Origin: Litorivivens sp041624475
Lineage (GTDB): Bacteria; Pseudomonadota; Gammaproteobacteria; Pseudomonadales; Spongiibacteraceae
NCBI RefSeq assembly: GCF_041624475.1
Contig: NZ_JBFJUX010000002.1
Coordinates: 310,001-374,000 of the forward strand
DNA length: 64,000 nt
Reading direction: 5' to 3'
Shown here: in pieces, positions 1 through 8,689 of the stretch
Position numbering within the stretch: the first letter of the stretch is position 1
How the letters are laid out: each line of letters begins with the position of its first letter
Notes under the pieces: generated by a model
What the model saw: only the letters and a program-made list of their open reading frames with translations
The model's database searches: none
What the model was told of the DNA's origin: nothing
Position numbers and translations under genes: made by a program

Positions 1-348
1 AGTACCGCCATTCGCGGCCGGGTAGAGCTGCCAGCCTCAACCTCAGGCGTGCAGGTGGAAGTAGTGAAATCCAATGGTGAAGTGGTTCGGCGCATGTCGC
101 TCGGGCCGCAGGCCGCCGGCACGGTGGATTACACCTGGGACGGTCGCGATAACGGCGGTAACAGCTTACCGGCTGGGGAATATCAGTTGAAGGTGAGCTA
201 CTTCGCCGGCAACCAACAGGAAGCTTTGGAAAACCATATTCACGCACAAATTACCAGTGTCAGTCTCCCTTCACAGGGTGGCAGCGCCAACATCGAACTC
301 AAAGGGCTGGGCCAGTTCCAGCTCTCTGACGTCAAAAGCATCAGCTAG
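1..348 (+). CDS. flgD: FlgD, hook cap/scaffold protein, C-terminal part (5' truncated)
   Basis: The reading frame is open from base 1 and stops at TAG 346-348, so the gene begins outside the window. The visible 115 codons are the FlgD C-terminal half, with the FlgD Ig-like signature YTWDGRDNGGN followed by LPAGEYQLKV. FlgD caps the growing hook and is needed for FlgE assembly. It lies 14 bp before flgE, in the usual flgDE order. The apparent start at position 49 is an internal GTG and not the real start. Confidence 0.9.
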   Translation, partial: STAIRGRVELPASTSGVQVEVVKSNGEVVRRMSLGPQAAGTVDYTWDGRDNGGNSLPAGEYQLKVSYFAGNQQEALENHIHAQITSVSLPSQGGSANIELKGLGQFQLSDVKSIS

Positions 349-362
349 CCAGGAGAGCCACT

Positions 363-1583
363 ATGAGCTTTGATATCGCAGTAACAGGCCTTAACGCCGC
401 ATCCAAACTTCTGGATACCACCGCCAACAATATCGCCAACGTCGGTACCACCGGTTTCAAACGTTCCAAAGCCGTTTTCTCCGATGTGTTTGCCAGCTCA
501 ATTACTGATTCGAGCGCTACCCAGACCGGCTCCGGTGTAAAACTGGCGAAAATCTCCCAGCAGTTTTCCCAGGGCAACGTTTCGCTGACCAACAACAACA
601 TGGACCTGGCCATTAACGGTGACGGTTTCTTTACGCTGAGCAGCGTTGATAAAGGGCTGGTCTACACCCGCGCCGGGGAATTCAGCGTCGACAAGGACGG
701 CTACGTTGTAAACAGCAACCTCAACCGTCTGCAGATTTTCCCGTCAACAGGTAGTGGCTCCTTCGCCAGCGGCTCGCTGGTCGATCTGCAATTGGAAAAC
801 TCTACCTTTCCACCGCAGGCGACCTCAAACGCTACTATCGGCCTGAACCTGCCCTCGGGTGCGAGCGTGCCGGGTACCGGCCCCTTTGACCCCAATAACC
901 TTAACACCTTCAATCACTCGTCATCGATGACCATTTACGATTCTCAGGGTTCATCGCACGCGGCAACGACCTACTATGTAAAAGATGCTGCGCCCAACAG
1001 CTGGAGCCAGTATCTCTACATCGATGGCACCGCCGTGGGTGGCGCCAACACGATGGTGTTTGACGGCGCCGGCGTGCTGCAGACCCCAGCCAGCGGTCAA
1101 TTTACCTATCCTGCCTACACGCCCACTAATGGCGCGGGCGATATCAACCTGACGGCTGATTTTTCCAGCTCCACGCAATACGGCACCGATTTTGTAGTCA
1201 ACAGCCTGTCTCAGGATGGCTTTGAATCCGGCATTCTCAGCGGGGTAGAGATCGATGCGAATGGCGTGGTGTCAGCGCGTTACTCCAATCAGGCGTCAGA
1301 GCAACTGGGCAAGGTAGCCATCACCCTGTTCAACAACCCGCAGGGCCTGCAGCAGGCGGGTAACAATACCTGGACCGAAACCTTCACCGCCGGCGCCGGC
1401 CGCCTGGGTGAGCCGGGCACCTCAAACTTCGGTTTGATTCAGTCCAGCGCGCTGGAAAGCTCGAATGTGGATCTTTCTGCCGAACTGGTGGAAATGGTCA
1501 CAGCCCAGCGCAACTTTCAGGCGAACGCCCAGGTGATCTCGACGGCTGACCAGATCACTCAGGCCATCCTGAATATCCGCTAA
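363..1583 (+). CDS. flgE: FlgE, flagellar hook protein
   Basis: A 406-residue protein that polymerises into the hook joining rod and filament. The N-terminus has the rod/hook signature ANNIANVGTTGFKRSKA (about residues 20-36). The C-terminus has the matching coiled-coil end ESSNVDLSAELVEMV and NFQANAQVIST, shared by axial proteins. Length is normal for a short gammaproteobacterial FlgE. ATG 363 follows AGGAGAG (351-357) at good spacing. The gene sits between flgD and flgF and was probably transcribed with them from a promoter to the left of the window. Confidence 0.95.
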   Translation: MSFDIAVTGLNAASKLLDTTANNIANVGTTGFKRSKAVFSDVFASSITDSSATQTGSGVKLAKISQQFSQGNVSLTNNNMDLAINGDGFFTLSSVDKGLVYTRAGEFSVDKDGYVVNSNLNRLQIFPSTGSGSFASGSLVDLQLENSTFPPQATSNATIGLNLPSGASVPGTGPFDPNNLNTFNHSSSMTIYDSQGSSHAATTYYVKDAAPNSWSQYLYIDGTAVGGANTMVFDGAGVLQTPASGQFTYPAYTPTNGAGDINLTADFSSSTQYGTDFVVNSLSQDGFESGILSGVEIDANGVVSARYSNQASEQLGKVAITLFNNPQGLQQAGNNTWTETFTAGAGRLGEPGTSNFGLIQSSALESSNVDLSAELVEMVTAQRNFQANAQVISTADQITQAILNIR

Positions 1584-1603
1584 CCGGCGAGTGAGTAAAG
1601 ACG

Positions 1604-2344
1604 ATGGATAAATTATTGTATTTGGGAATGACCGGTGCCAAGCAGACCTCGCTGGCTCAGGCGACCAATGCCAATAATTTGGCAAACGTATCCACCACGG
1701 GCTTTCGCGCCGACTTCAACAGTCTGTTCGCTGAGCAGATTGCCGGCGCGGGACTGCCCAGCCGCAGCAACTCCGTGGCCTACGAGAAGGGTATCGATAC
1801 CAACCCGGGGAGCCTGCAGCACACTGGCCGCACCCTCGATGTTGCGGTCAGTGGTGACGGTTGGTTTGCGGTACAAACGCCGGACGGACGCGAAGCCTAT
1901 ACCCGCCGCGGGGATCTGCAGCTGACCTCGGATGGTCAGTTGCTGACCGGGCAGGGTCATAACCTGCTGGGCGACGGCGGCCCCATCGCGATACCAGAAC
2001 ACAGCAGTATCAGCATTGGTGGCGACGGCAGTATCTCCATTGTGCCCTTGGGCCAGGGGCCCGATACCCAAATCGTTATTGACCGGATTCGCCTGGTTTC
2101 ACTCGACGCCTCGCAGTTGGAGAAGGGTGAAGACGGCCTGATTCGCCAGCGCGACGGTGCCGAGGGTGTTAACGATGCCGGACTAAAACTGGTGTCCGGC
2201 GCGCTCGAGTCTTCCAACGTCAATGCCGTTGATTCGATGGTGCGCATGATTCAGCTGGCGCGCCGCTACGAAATGGACGTAAAAATGATGAGCACTGCAG
2301 GTGAGATAGCCGACGCCGGCGCAAGCCTGATGCGTCTCTCATAG
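1604..2344 (+). CDS. flgF: FlgF, proximal rod protein
   Basis: A 246-residue rod subunit. The N-terminal axial motif NANNLANVSTTGFRADF lies near residues 22-38, the central LDVAVSGDGWFAVQT follows, and the C-terminus carries ESSNVNAVDSMVRMIQLARRY. The variant ending and short length separate FlgF from FlgG. FlgB, FlgC, FlgF and FlgG make up the rod; flgB and flgC are not in the window and would be expected to the left. The gene is 20 bp after flgE. Confidence 0.95.
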   Translation: MDKLLYLGMTGAKQTSLAQATNANNLANVSTTGFRADFNSLFAEQIAGAGLPSRSNSVAYEKGIDTNPGSLQHTGRTLDVAVSGDGWFAVQTPDGREAYTRRGDLQLTSDGQLLTGQGHNLLGDGGPIAIPEHSSISIGGDGSISIVPLGQGPDTQIVIDRIRLVSLDASQLEKGEDGLIRQRDGAEGVNDAGLKLVSGALESSNVNAVDSMVRMIQLARRYEMDVKMMSTAGEIADAGASLMRLS

Positions 2345-2369
2345 CCTTTTTAAGCACAGGAGTACAACC

Positions 2370-3155
2370 GTGAATCCATCACTCTGGGTAGCCAAAACCG
2401 GTCTCGACGCGCAACAGACGCGGATGCAGGTGGTGAGCCACAACCTCGCCAACGCCAATACTGTCGGCTTTAAAAAGGGCAGGGCATCCTTTGAAGACCT
2501 GCTCTATCAGAACGTTCGCCAGGTCGGCAGTCAAACCTCCCAGCAAACTCGCGCAGCGACAGGTTTGCACCTTGGTACGGGTGTCAGGGTTGTTTCGACC
2601 GAGAAGGTTTTCACGCAGGGCACCGTAGCCCAGACCGGCAACTCGCTGGATATGGCGATCGACGGCCGCGGATTTTTCCAGATCACACTGCCCGATGGGA
2701 CACCGGCTTACACCCGAACCGGTGAGTTTCAACTCGACGATCAGGGGCAGGTGGTTACACCGGCCGGGCATGTGGTTGAGCCCGGCATTACCATTCCCCA
2801 GGGAGCACAGGCCCTCAGCGTCGGTTCTGACGGCACCGTTACCGTTCAGCTGTCTGGCGGCAGTGCGCCGGTTCAGGTCGGTACTTTTCAATTAGTAGAC
2901 TTCGTCAATCCGGAAGGCCTGGAACCTATGGGTGAAAACCTGTATCTCGAATCCGCTTCCAGTGGCACCGCTACGACCGGCACACCCGGCTTGAGCGGTC
3001 TGGGTACGATCATGGCGGGCGCGCTGGAAACCTCCAACGTGAATGTGGTGGAAGAGCTGGTCAATATGATTGAAACCCAGCGCGCCTACGAAATGAATTC
3101 CAAGGCCATCTCCACCAGCGATCAGATGATGCAATATCTGAACAACAATCTGTAG
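2370..3155 (+). CDS. flgG: FlgG, distal rod protein
   Basis: A 261-residue distal rod protein. It shows SHNLANANTVGFKKGRASFEDL at the N-terminus, LDMAIDGRGFFQITLPDG in the middle and the diagnostic FlgG ending ETSNVNVVEELVNMI then QRAYEMNSKAIST. The start is GTG 2370, supported by GGAGTAC at 2359-2365, a leader shared by several genes of this locus. The distal rod passes through the LP ring encoded by the next two genes. Confidence 0.96.
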   Translation: MNPSLWVAKTGLDAQQTRMQVVSHNLANANTVGFKKGRASFEDLLYQNVRQVGSQTSQQTRAATGLHLGTGVRVVSTEKVFTQGTVAQTGNSLDMAIDGRGFFQITLPDGTPAYTRTGEFQLDDQGQVVTPAGHVVEPGITIPQGAQALSVGSDGTVTVQLSGGSAPVQVGTFQLVDFVNPEGLEPMGENLYLESASSGTATTGTPGLSGLGTIMAGALETSNVNVVEELVNMIETQRAYEMNSKAISTSDQMMQYLNNNL

Positions 3156-3167
3156 GAGAGCCGGCTG

Positions 3168-3839
3168 ATGTATCGTGTAGTTGCCCTTGTTTCAGCACTG
3201 TTTCTGGCCGCCTGTAGCAGCGCACCGGACAAAGAGCCGGTGGACGATAATGCAGAAATCATGCGCGGCGTTAAAGAGCGCAGTGCCGAAAATGCGGGCT
3301 CAATCTACATGGCATCACGGGGGCTTAATCTGTTTCTCGATCGCCGCGCTCGGCAGGTTGGCGATTCCATTACCGTCACGCTGCTGGAACAGACCGATGC
3401 GTCAAAGCAGTCCAGCACCTCAACCGCCAAAGAGCAGTCTAACTCTATTCCCGGCGTGACCTTGTTCGGGCGCGGTGTCACCAAAGACGGTGTTCCGATT
3501 CTGGAAACGGCTATTGAAGCCGACCAGGAGTTTGCAGGACAGGGCTCGTCATCCCAGAGCAACAGCCTCACGGGCAGTATTACAGTAACTGTCGGCGACG
3601 TCTTGCCCAACGGCAATCTGCTGGTTCGCGGTGAAAAATGGGTGACTATCAATCAGGGTGAGGAATTTATCCGGGTAACCGGTGTTGTGCGACCCGAGGA
3701 TATTGGCGCCGACAATTCCGTGCCGTCGTTCAAGCTGGCAGACGCCCGCATTACCTACAGCGGCAAAGGCGCCATCGCCGATGCCAATCGCATGGGCTGG
3801 CTGGGGCGTTTTTTCCAGTCGGTTCTGTCCCCGTTCTAG
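3168..3839 (+). CDS. flgH: FlgH, L-ring lipoprotein
   Basis: A 223-residue outer-membrane L-ring subunit. The lipoprotein signal ends in a lipobox (LFLAAC, cleaved before Cys16 or so), followed by CSSAPD. The body has the FlgH features SIYMASRGLNLFLDRRARQVGDSITVTL and a C-terminal KLADARITYSGKGAIADANR. It forms the bushing for the rod in the outer membrane, so a true outer membrane is implied. RBS TAGGAGAG precedes ATG 3168. Confidence 0.96.
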   Translation: MYRVVALVSALFLAACSSAPDKEPVDDNAEIMRGVKERSAENAGSIYMASRGLNLFLDRRARQVGDSITVTLLEQTDASKQSSTSTAKEQSNSIPGVTLFGRGVTKDGVPILETAIEADQEFAGQGSSSQSNSLTGSITVTVGDVLPNGNLLVRGEKWVTINQGEEFIRVTGVVRPEDIGADNSVPSFKLADARITYSGKGAIADANRMGWLGRFFQSVLSPF

Positions 3840-3851
3840 AGTGTAAACACT

Positions 3852-4952
3852 ATGTACAAGACGCTGATCGTTGCACTGTTTAGTCTGATTCTCTCGGCCG
3901 AATTGTCCGCCGAGCGGGTCAAGGATCTGGTCGACGTGGCCGGGGTTCGAAGCAACCAGCTGGTCGGCTACGGCCTGGTGGTGGGCCTGAACGGTACGGG
4001 GGACCAGACCAGTCAGGCGCCGTTTACCATCCAGAGCATCAAGAACATGCTGTCCAACTTTGGCGTGCGCGTGCCGGACAATGTGAACCCGCAGCTGAAA
4101 AACGTGGCGGCCGTGTCTCTGCATGCCTCCTTGCCCGCGTTCGCCAAACCCGGACAGGCAATCGATGTTACAGTTTCGTCCATCGGCAATGCCTCCAGCC
4201 TGCGCGGCGGGAGCCTGTTGATGGCTCCGCTTATGGGTGCCGACGGTCAAGTATACGCCATGGCTCAAGGCAGCCTGCTGGTGGGTGGATTGGGCGTACA
4301 GGGCCGCGATGGCTCAAGAGTCTCGGTAAACATTCCCAGTGCCGGTCGTATTCCTAACGGCGCAACCGTGGAGCGCCCAGCGCCGAGCAGCATGACTGCT
4401 GACGGCACCATCTGGCTTAATTTGAAGATTCCAGACTTCACCACAGCCCATCGTCTGGCTGAGGAAATCAATGAAGCCTACGGCCCCATGGCGGCCGAAG
4501 CCATCGACGCCACCTCGGTTCGCGTTGCCGGGCCCAAGCAGAAATCCAAGTATGTCACCTTTATCTCCATGCTCGAGAATCTTGAGGTGAGCCCAGGTGA
4601 AGCACCGGCTCGTGTGGTTGTTAACTCGCGTTCCGGCACCGTGGTCATTGGCGGCAATGTGCGGGTGATGCCAGCGGCGGTCAGCCACGGCTCATTGACG
4701 GTTTCCATTGCCGAAGGGGCTACTGTCAGCCAGCCAGGGGCATTCTCAGAGGGGCAAACCGTGGTAATCCCGGATTCCGGTATCGAAGTGGAACAGGAAG
4801 AATCACGGATGTTTTTGCTGGAAACCGGTGTCACGTTGGAAGAGATTGTGAAAGCTATTAACAACGTTGGGGCTGCCCCCGGCGATCTGGTGGCCATTCT
4901 CGAAGCCCTCAGTCAGGCCGGTGCCCTGCGTGCAGAGCTGGTGGTTATCTGA
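3852..4952 (+). CDS. flgI: FlgI, P-ring protein
   Basis: A 366-residue periplasmic P-ring subunit with a cleavable Sec signal (first ~20 residues, ending near ELSAE). The mature start ERVKDLVDVAGVRSNQLVGY and then GLNGTGDQT are FlgI hallmarks. The C-terminus GAAPGDLVAILEALSQAGAL is also typical. It stacks under the L ring around the rod. Its stop codon overlaps the flgJ start by one base (TGATG). Confidence 0.96.
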   Translation: MYKTLIVALFSLILSAELSAERVKDLVDVAGVRSNQLVGYGLVVGLNGTGDQTSQAPFTIQSIKNMLSNFGVRVPDNVNPQLKNVAAVSLHASLPAFAKPGQAIDVTVSSIGNASSLRGGSLLMAPLMGADGQVYAMAQGSLLVGGLGVQGRDGSRVSVNIPSAGRIPNGATVERPAPSSMTADGTIWLNLKIPDFTTAHRLAEEINEAYGPMAAEAIDATSVRVAGPKQKSKYVTFISMLENLEVSPGEAPARVVVNSRSGTVVIGGNVRVMPAAVSHGSLTVSIAEGATVSQPGAFSEGQTVVIPDSGIEVEQEESRMFLLETGVTLEEIVKAINNVGAAPGDLVAILEALSQAGALRAELVVI

Positions 4953-5344
4953 TGGAAATCGGCAGCGGCAGGCAGCACTTTAGCTACCACGATTTCGGCG
5001 GTTTTGCCGAGATGCGGCGGCAGGCGCAAAACCCGGACGGGGAGGGCGCCAAGGCCGCGGCTAAACAGTTTGAATCCATTTTTGTCCAGATGATGCTCAA
5101 GGAAATGCGCGACACGCTGCCCGAAGGGGGTTTGTTTGACGATAAATCCCTGCGTTTCTATCAGGACATGATGGACAAGGAATTGTCCCAAACCCTGGTC
5201 GCTGGTGGCGGCATTGGCCTTGCCGATGTGATTGAGCGGCAATTGACCTTTAGCCCGGAAGCCGACGCCCTGCGCGGCTCACTGACTCTGAACGCAGGCC
5301 AAACCGACAGCCATATCGACAAGGACGCAAACAATGAACGTTAA
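4952..5344 (+). CDS. flgJ: FlgJ, rod-cap protein, short single-domain form
   Basis: A 130-residue protein with only the N-terminal rod-binding domain: AAKQFESIFVQMMLKEMRDT and LYQDMM-like YQDMMDKELSQ. Family knowledge: gammaproteobacterial FlgJ is usually about 300-400 residues, with a C-terminal beta-N-acetylglucosaminidase domain that opens the peptidoglycan for the rod. That domain is missing here, and only 32 bp separate the stop from flgK, so there is no room for a frameshifted remainder. A separate wall hydrolase would be needed. The gene is translationally coupled to flgI. Confidence 0.93.
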   Translation: MEIGSGRQHFSYHDFGGFAEMRRQAQNPDGEGAKAAAKQFESIFVQMMLKEMRDTLPEGGLFDDKSLRFYQDMMDKELSQTLVAGGGIGLADVIERQLTFSPEADALRGSLTLNAGQTDSHIDKDANNER

Positions 5345-5376
5345 GTCAGCGACCCGCGCTGAGCGGAGGTTCTGAA

Positions 5377-7266
5377 ATGGCCGATATGATGAATTCGGCG
5401 CTGTCGGCGATTGTCAGCTACCAGCGCGCACTGGCCACCACCAGCCATAACATTGCCAACGTCAACACGGAAGGTTATAGCCGACAAACGGTCTCGCTGA
5501 GTACCAATGTACCGCAGAACTTTGGCTTTGGCGCTATTGGAAGCGGCGTCAATGTCAGCAGTATTGAGCGTCAATTTGACCAGTTTGTACTCGACCAGAT
5601 GCGCAGTTCCAGCAGCTCCTACCATCAGGCTCAGGCGTTTACCGACCTGGCCTCTCAGGTAGACGGGCTGTTATCTGACCCGAACAACGGCGTGTCGTCA
5701 GGACTCTCCTCTTTTTTCAATTCTCTGCAGTTACTGGCGGACGACCCCAGCTCGATTCCGGCGCGTCAGGCTGTGCTGGCTGAAGCCGATGCATTGACCA
5801 GCCGACTGGCAACACTGTCTGATCAGTTCAGCGGTATCAGCCAGGAGATCAACACCCGGCTGCGATCGTCGGTTGAGGAAATCAACGGCCTTACCGCGCG
5901 AATCGCCGAACTCAACGAATCTATTACAGCGGCCCGCGCACAAACCGGCGGCAACCCGTCCAATGACCTGCTCGATCAGCGCGACCAGGCGCTGCTAGAG
6001 CTGTCCAGCTTTATGGACATCAAGGTGGTCAAACAGGACGGTGATACCGTCAACGTGTTCACCAGTACCGGCGAATCCATTGTACTGAACAACCGCAGTA
6101 TGAACCTCGGAACCACCAGCAACGAATATCAGCCAACCCGGCTGGAAGTCACCCTGAGCGGTGATCAGGGCACCCGTGAAATAAGCTCGCTGATTCGCGG
6201 TGGCAGTCTTGGTGGCGTATTGAATTTCCGTTCTGAACTGATGGACCCATCCATTGCCCAGTTGGGACAGCTGAGCTACGGGCTCGCCGAAACCGTCAAC
6301 GCCCAGCACAATGCCGGCATGACCCTGAACGGCTCGCTGGGCGGGGATTTTTTCACGCTGGCGGCCCCGGAAGGCATCGCTTCGCGGGCCAATACCGGCG
6401 GTGCACTGGTCACGGTTGCAGTAACGGATGTCGGTGAGCTGACAACCGATAATTATCTGCTGCAATACAATGGCACCAGCTATCAAATGCTGAACGCGCG
6501 CACTGGCGATCCGGTAGCCACCTCAGGCTCTGGAACCGTAGGTGATCCGCTGCTGGCCGAAGGCATTAGCATCTCACTCAGCACCACGCCCAACGTCGGT
6601 GACCGTTTTCTGATTCAGCCCACCGCCAAAATGAGCGGCAGTCTGGCGCTGGCGGTAACCCGGCCCGATGATATAGCCGCCGCTGCTGCGACTCGCGTGA
6701 GTGCCGACTCTGCAAATCGCGGCGATGCGGCATTGGTGTCGTCGTCAGTCATCAACGCGAGCGATCCGCAGCTGCTTTCTACGGCGACCATTGAATTTCT
6801 TAGCCCGACGACCTACCAGATCAACGGTGCCGGCTCTTTCGCCTATACTTCTGGATCAGCGATCGATATTAATGGCACCCGCATGACATTGGACGGCACA
6901 CCGGCGACCGGCGATCGTTTCAGTATCACCGCCAATATCGGTGGGGTAGGTGACAACCGCAACGCGCTGGCGATGGCCAATGTTCAGGATCGGGGCTTGT
7001 TCGACAGCGGCAATACCTCTGTGCTCAATGCAGCGAATACCTTGCTTGGTGATGTCGCCGTCGCAACCCGCTCGTCATCGATACAGGCCTCATCGCAACG
7101 GTCATTGCTGGAGCAGAATGTGGCCCGGCGCGAGTCGGTTTCCGGTGTAAATCTGGAGGAGGAGGCAGCCAATATGCTGCGTTTTCAGCAGGCTTATCAA
7201 GCCGCAGCCCAGGCAGTGAGCACCTCCAACTCCTTGTTTCAAACCTTGATCAACGCGTTTCGATAG
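5377..7266 (+). CDS. flgK: FlgK, hook-associated protein 1
   Basis: A 629-residue first hook-filament junction protein. The N-terminal axial motif is SHNIANVNTEGYSRQTVSL, and the C-terminus has GVNLEEEAANMLRFQQAYQA followed by AQAVSTSNSLFQTLI. The central part (about residues 330-520) is a variable beta-rich insert, as in other FlgK proteins. RBS GCGGAGG lies before ATG 5377. It pairs with FlgL, encoded 30 bp downstream. Confidence 0.95.
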   Translation: MADMMNSALSAIVSYQRALATTSHNIANVNTEGYSRQTVSLSTNVPQNFGFGAIGSGVNVSSIERQFDQFVLDQMRSSSSSYHQAQAFTDLASQVDGLLSDPNNGVSSGLSSFFNSLQLLADDPSSIPARQAVLAEADALTSRLATLSDQFSGISQEINTRLRSSVEEINGLTARIAELNESITAARAQTGGNPSNDLLDQRDQALLELSSFMDIKVVKQDGDTVNVFTSTGESIVLNNRSMNLGTTSNEYQPTRLEVTLSGDQGTREISSLIRGGSLGGVLNFRSELMDPSIAQLGQLSYGLAETVNAQHNAGMTLNGSLGGDFFTLAAPEGIASRANTGGALVTVAVTDVGELTTDNYLLQYNGTSYQMLNARTGDPVATSGSGTVGDPLLAEGISISLSTTPNVGDRFLIQPTAKMSGSLALAVTRPDDIAAAAATRVSADSANRGDAALVSSSVINASDPQLLSTATIEFLSPTTYQINGAGSFAYTSGSAIDINGTRMTLDGTPATGDRFSITANIGGVGDNRNALAMANVQDRGLFDSGNTSVLNAANTLLGDVAVATRSSSIQASSQRSLLEQNVARRESVSGVNLEEEAANMLRFQQAYQAAAQAVSTSNSLFQTLINAFR

Positions 7267-7296
7267 TGGCCCCACAAGGATACGAGTGAGCATCCT

Positions 7297-8490
7297 ATGA
7301 GAATTTCGTCCAACCAGCTGTTTCAGCAAGGCCTCAGCGCCATGCTGGAAAGGCAGTCAAGCTTGAGCCGGGCTCAACTCGAAATCAGCAGTGGTCAGAA
7401 AATGCTGTCGGCCGCCGACGACCCCGTGGGCGCCGTGCGCGCGGCCGGGCTGGACGCGGCGATTGCCCGTGGTGAGCAGTATATCGAGAACGCCAGCTTT
7501 GCCCGCACCCGGCTGTCGGCAGAAGAAAATGCCGTGGACAGCGCCGTGAATGTTATGCAGCGGCTGCGCGATCTGACCCTGCAGGCAAACAATGCCACCC
7601 AGAGCAACGAGTCACGTGCAGCCATTGCGCGAGAAGTCAGAGAGCAGCTGGGAAACCTGCTGCAGATTGCCAATACCGCCACCGGAGATGGTAATTATCT
7701 GTTTGCCGGGTTCCAGGAAAATGTAAAACCCTTCAGTTTCACTAACGGCAGCCTGAGCTACCACGGTGACGACGGTCGTCGGGAAATCCAGCTCGGCCCG
7801 AGTCGCACGGTGGCCGACGCCGACCCCGGTTCCCACGTCTTTGCGGGCATAAAGAAGGGCAATGGCGATTTTGAGGCGCTGGCCGCCGGTACCAATACTG
7901 GCTCGGCGGTGATCAGCAGCGGCTCGGTCACCGATTACGGCATCTGGGACGAGCGGGAATACCAGATCGTGTTTACCAGTCCGACCGACTATGAAATTCA
8001 GGACGATACTGCCACCGTGATAGCTTCTGGCAGTTATCGTGAGGGTGACAGCATTGGCTTTGCCGGTATCAATGTCACCCTGTCTGGCCCCGCCGAGACC
8101 GGCGACAGCTTTACGGTAAGGCCCAGTGAGCGTACCGATGTCATGTCGATTGTCGAGCAGCTTGCCCGGGAATTGGAAACCCCCAGAAGCAATGCCGGTG
8201 AGCGCGCAGCCCAGACTAACGGATTGAATGTGGTGCTAAATGACATATCCCGAGCGCTGGATCATCTTGTGGAAGTCCAGACCGGCATTGGCACGCGCCT
8301 GAATGTTGTAGATCAGGAAGTCGAGCTGAATGAGAACGTCAACCTGCAGCTTCAGCAATCCCTGTCCGGCATACGCGATGTGGATATGGTTGAAGCCGCC
8401 TCGCGTCTCAGTCAGAACCTGACCGGCCTCCAGGCCGCCCAGCAGGCCTTTGCGCGGGTGCAGCAGCTGTCCCTCTTCGAATTCCTGTAA
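7297..8490 (+). CDS. flgL: FlgL, hook-associated protein 3
   Basis: A 397-residue second junction protein related to flagellin. The N-terminus has MRISSNQLFQQGLSAML and LEISSGQKMLSAADDPVGAVRAA, the FlgL version of the flagellin D0/D1 start. The C-terminus is QNLTGLQAAQQAFARVQQLS. Residues 140-290 form a variable insert. It ends the flg transcription unit, with a stem-loop plus T-run 13 bp after the stop. Confidence 0.95.
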   Translation: MRISSNQLFQQGLSAMLERQSSLSRAQLEISSGQKMLSAADDPVGAVRAAGLDAAIARGEQYIENASFARTRLSAEENAVDSAVNVMQRLRDLTLQANNATQSNESRAAIAREVREQLGNLLQIANTATGDGNYLFAGFQENVKPFSFTNGSLSYHGDDGRREIQLGPSRTVADADPGSHVFAGIKKGNGDFEALAAGTNTGSAVISSGSVTDYGIWDEREYQIVFTSPTDYEIQDDTATVIASGSYREGDSIGFAGINVTLSGPAETGDSFTVRPSERTDVMSIVEQLARELETPRSNAGERAAQTNGLNVVLNDISRALDHLVEVQTGIGTRLNVVDQEVELNENVNLQLQQSLSGIRDVDMVEAASRLSQNLTGLQAAQQAFARVQQLSLFEFL

Positions 8491-8502
8491 GGATTGAATC
8501 GC

Positions 8503-8534
8503 AAACGCACGGTGTTAAAGCTGTGCGTTTTTTT
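8503..8534 (+). terminator. Rho-independent terminator after flgL
   Basis: A perfect 8 bp stem AAACGCAC (8503-8510) / GTGCGTTT (8523-8530) with a 12 nt loop, running into seven Ts (8528-8534). It separates the flg operon from the sigma-28 promoter of fliC. Confidence 0.85.
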
Positions 8535-8586
8535 ATGGTGGCGTGGCCACCGTCAAAATACGTATATCTACCTAGTCAAAAAATCA

Positions 8587-8613
8587 TAAAGTTCCCGCCA
8601 GAGACTCCGATAA
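8587..8613 (+). promoter_or_regulatory. Sigma-28 (FliA) promoter of fliC
   Basis: TAAAGTTC (8587-8594), an 11 nt spacer, then TCCGATAA (8606-8613). This matches the FliA consensus TAAAGTTT-N11-GCCGATAA with the right spacing. It lies 76 bp before the flagellin start, and fliA is in the same locus. Confidence 0.88.
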
Positions 8614-8689
8614 GAACAGTGAAAGCGCGACGAGGCCATCCCGGCTGATGTCCCGACACACAAACTTGCACTCGTGAAGGAGTACAATC

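Noticed and set aside
3549..4268. A 239-codon - strand frame across flgH and flgI
   Set aside because: Both + strand genes are certain; the antisense frame has no family features.
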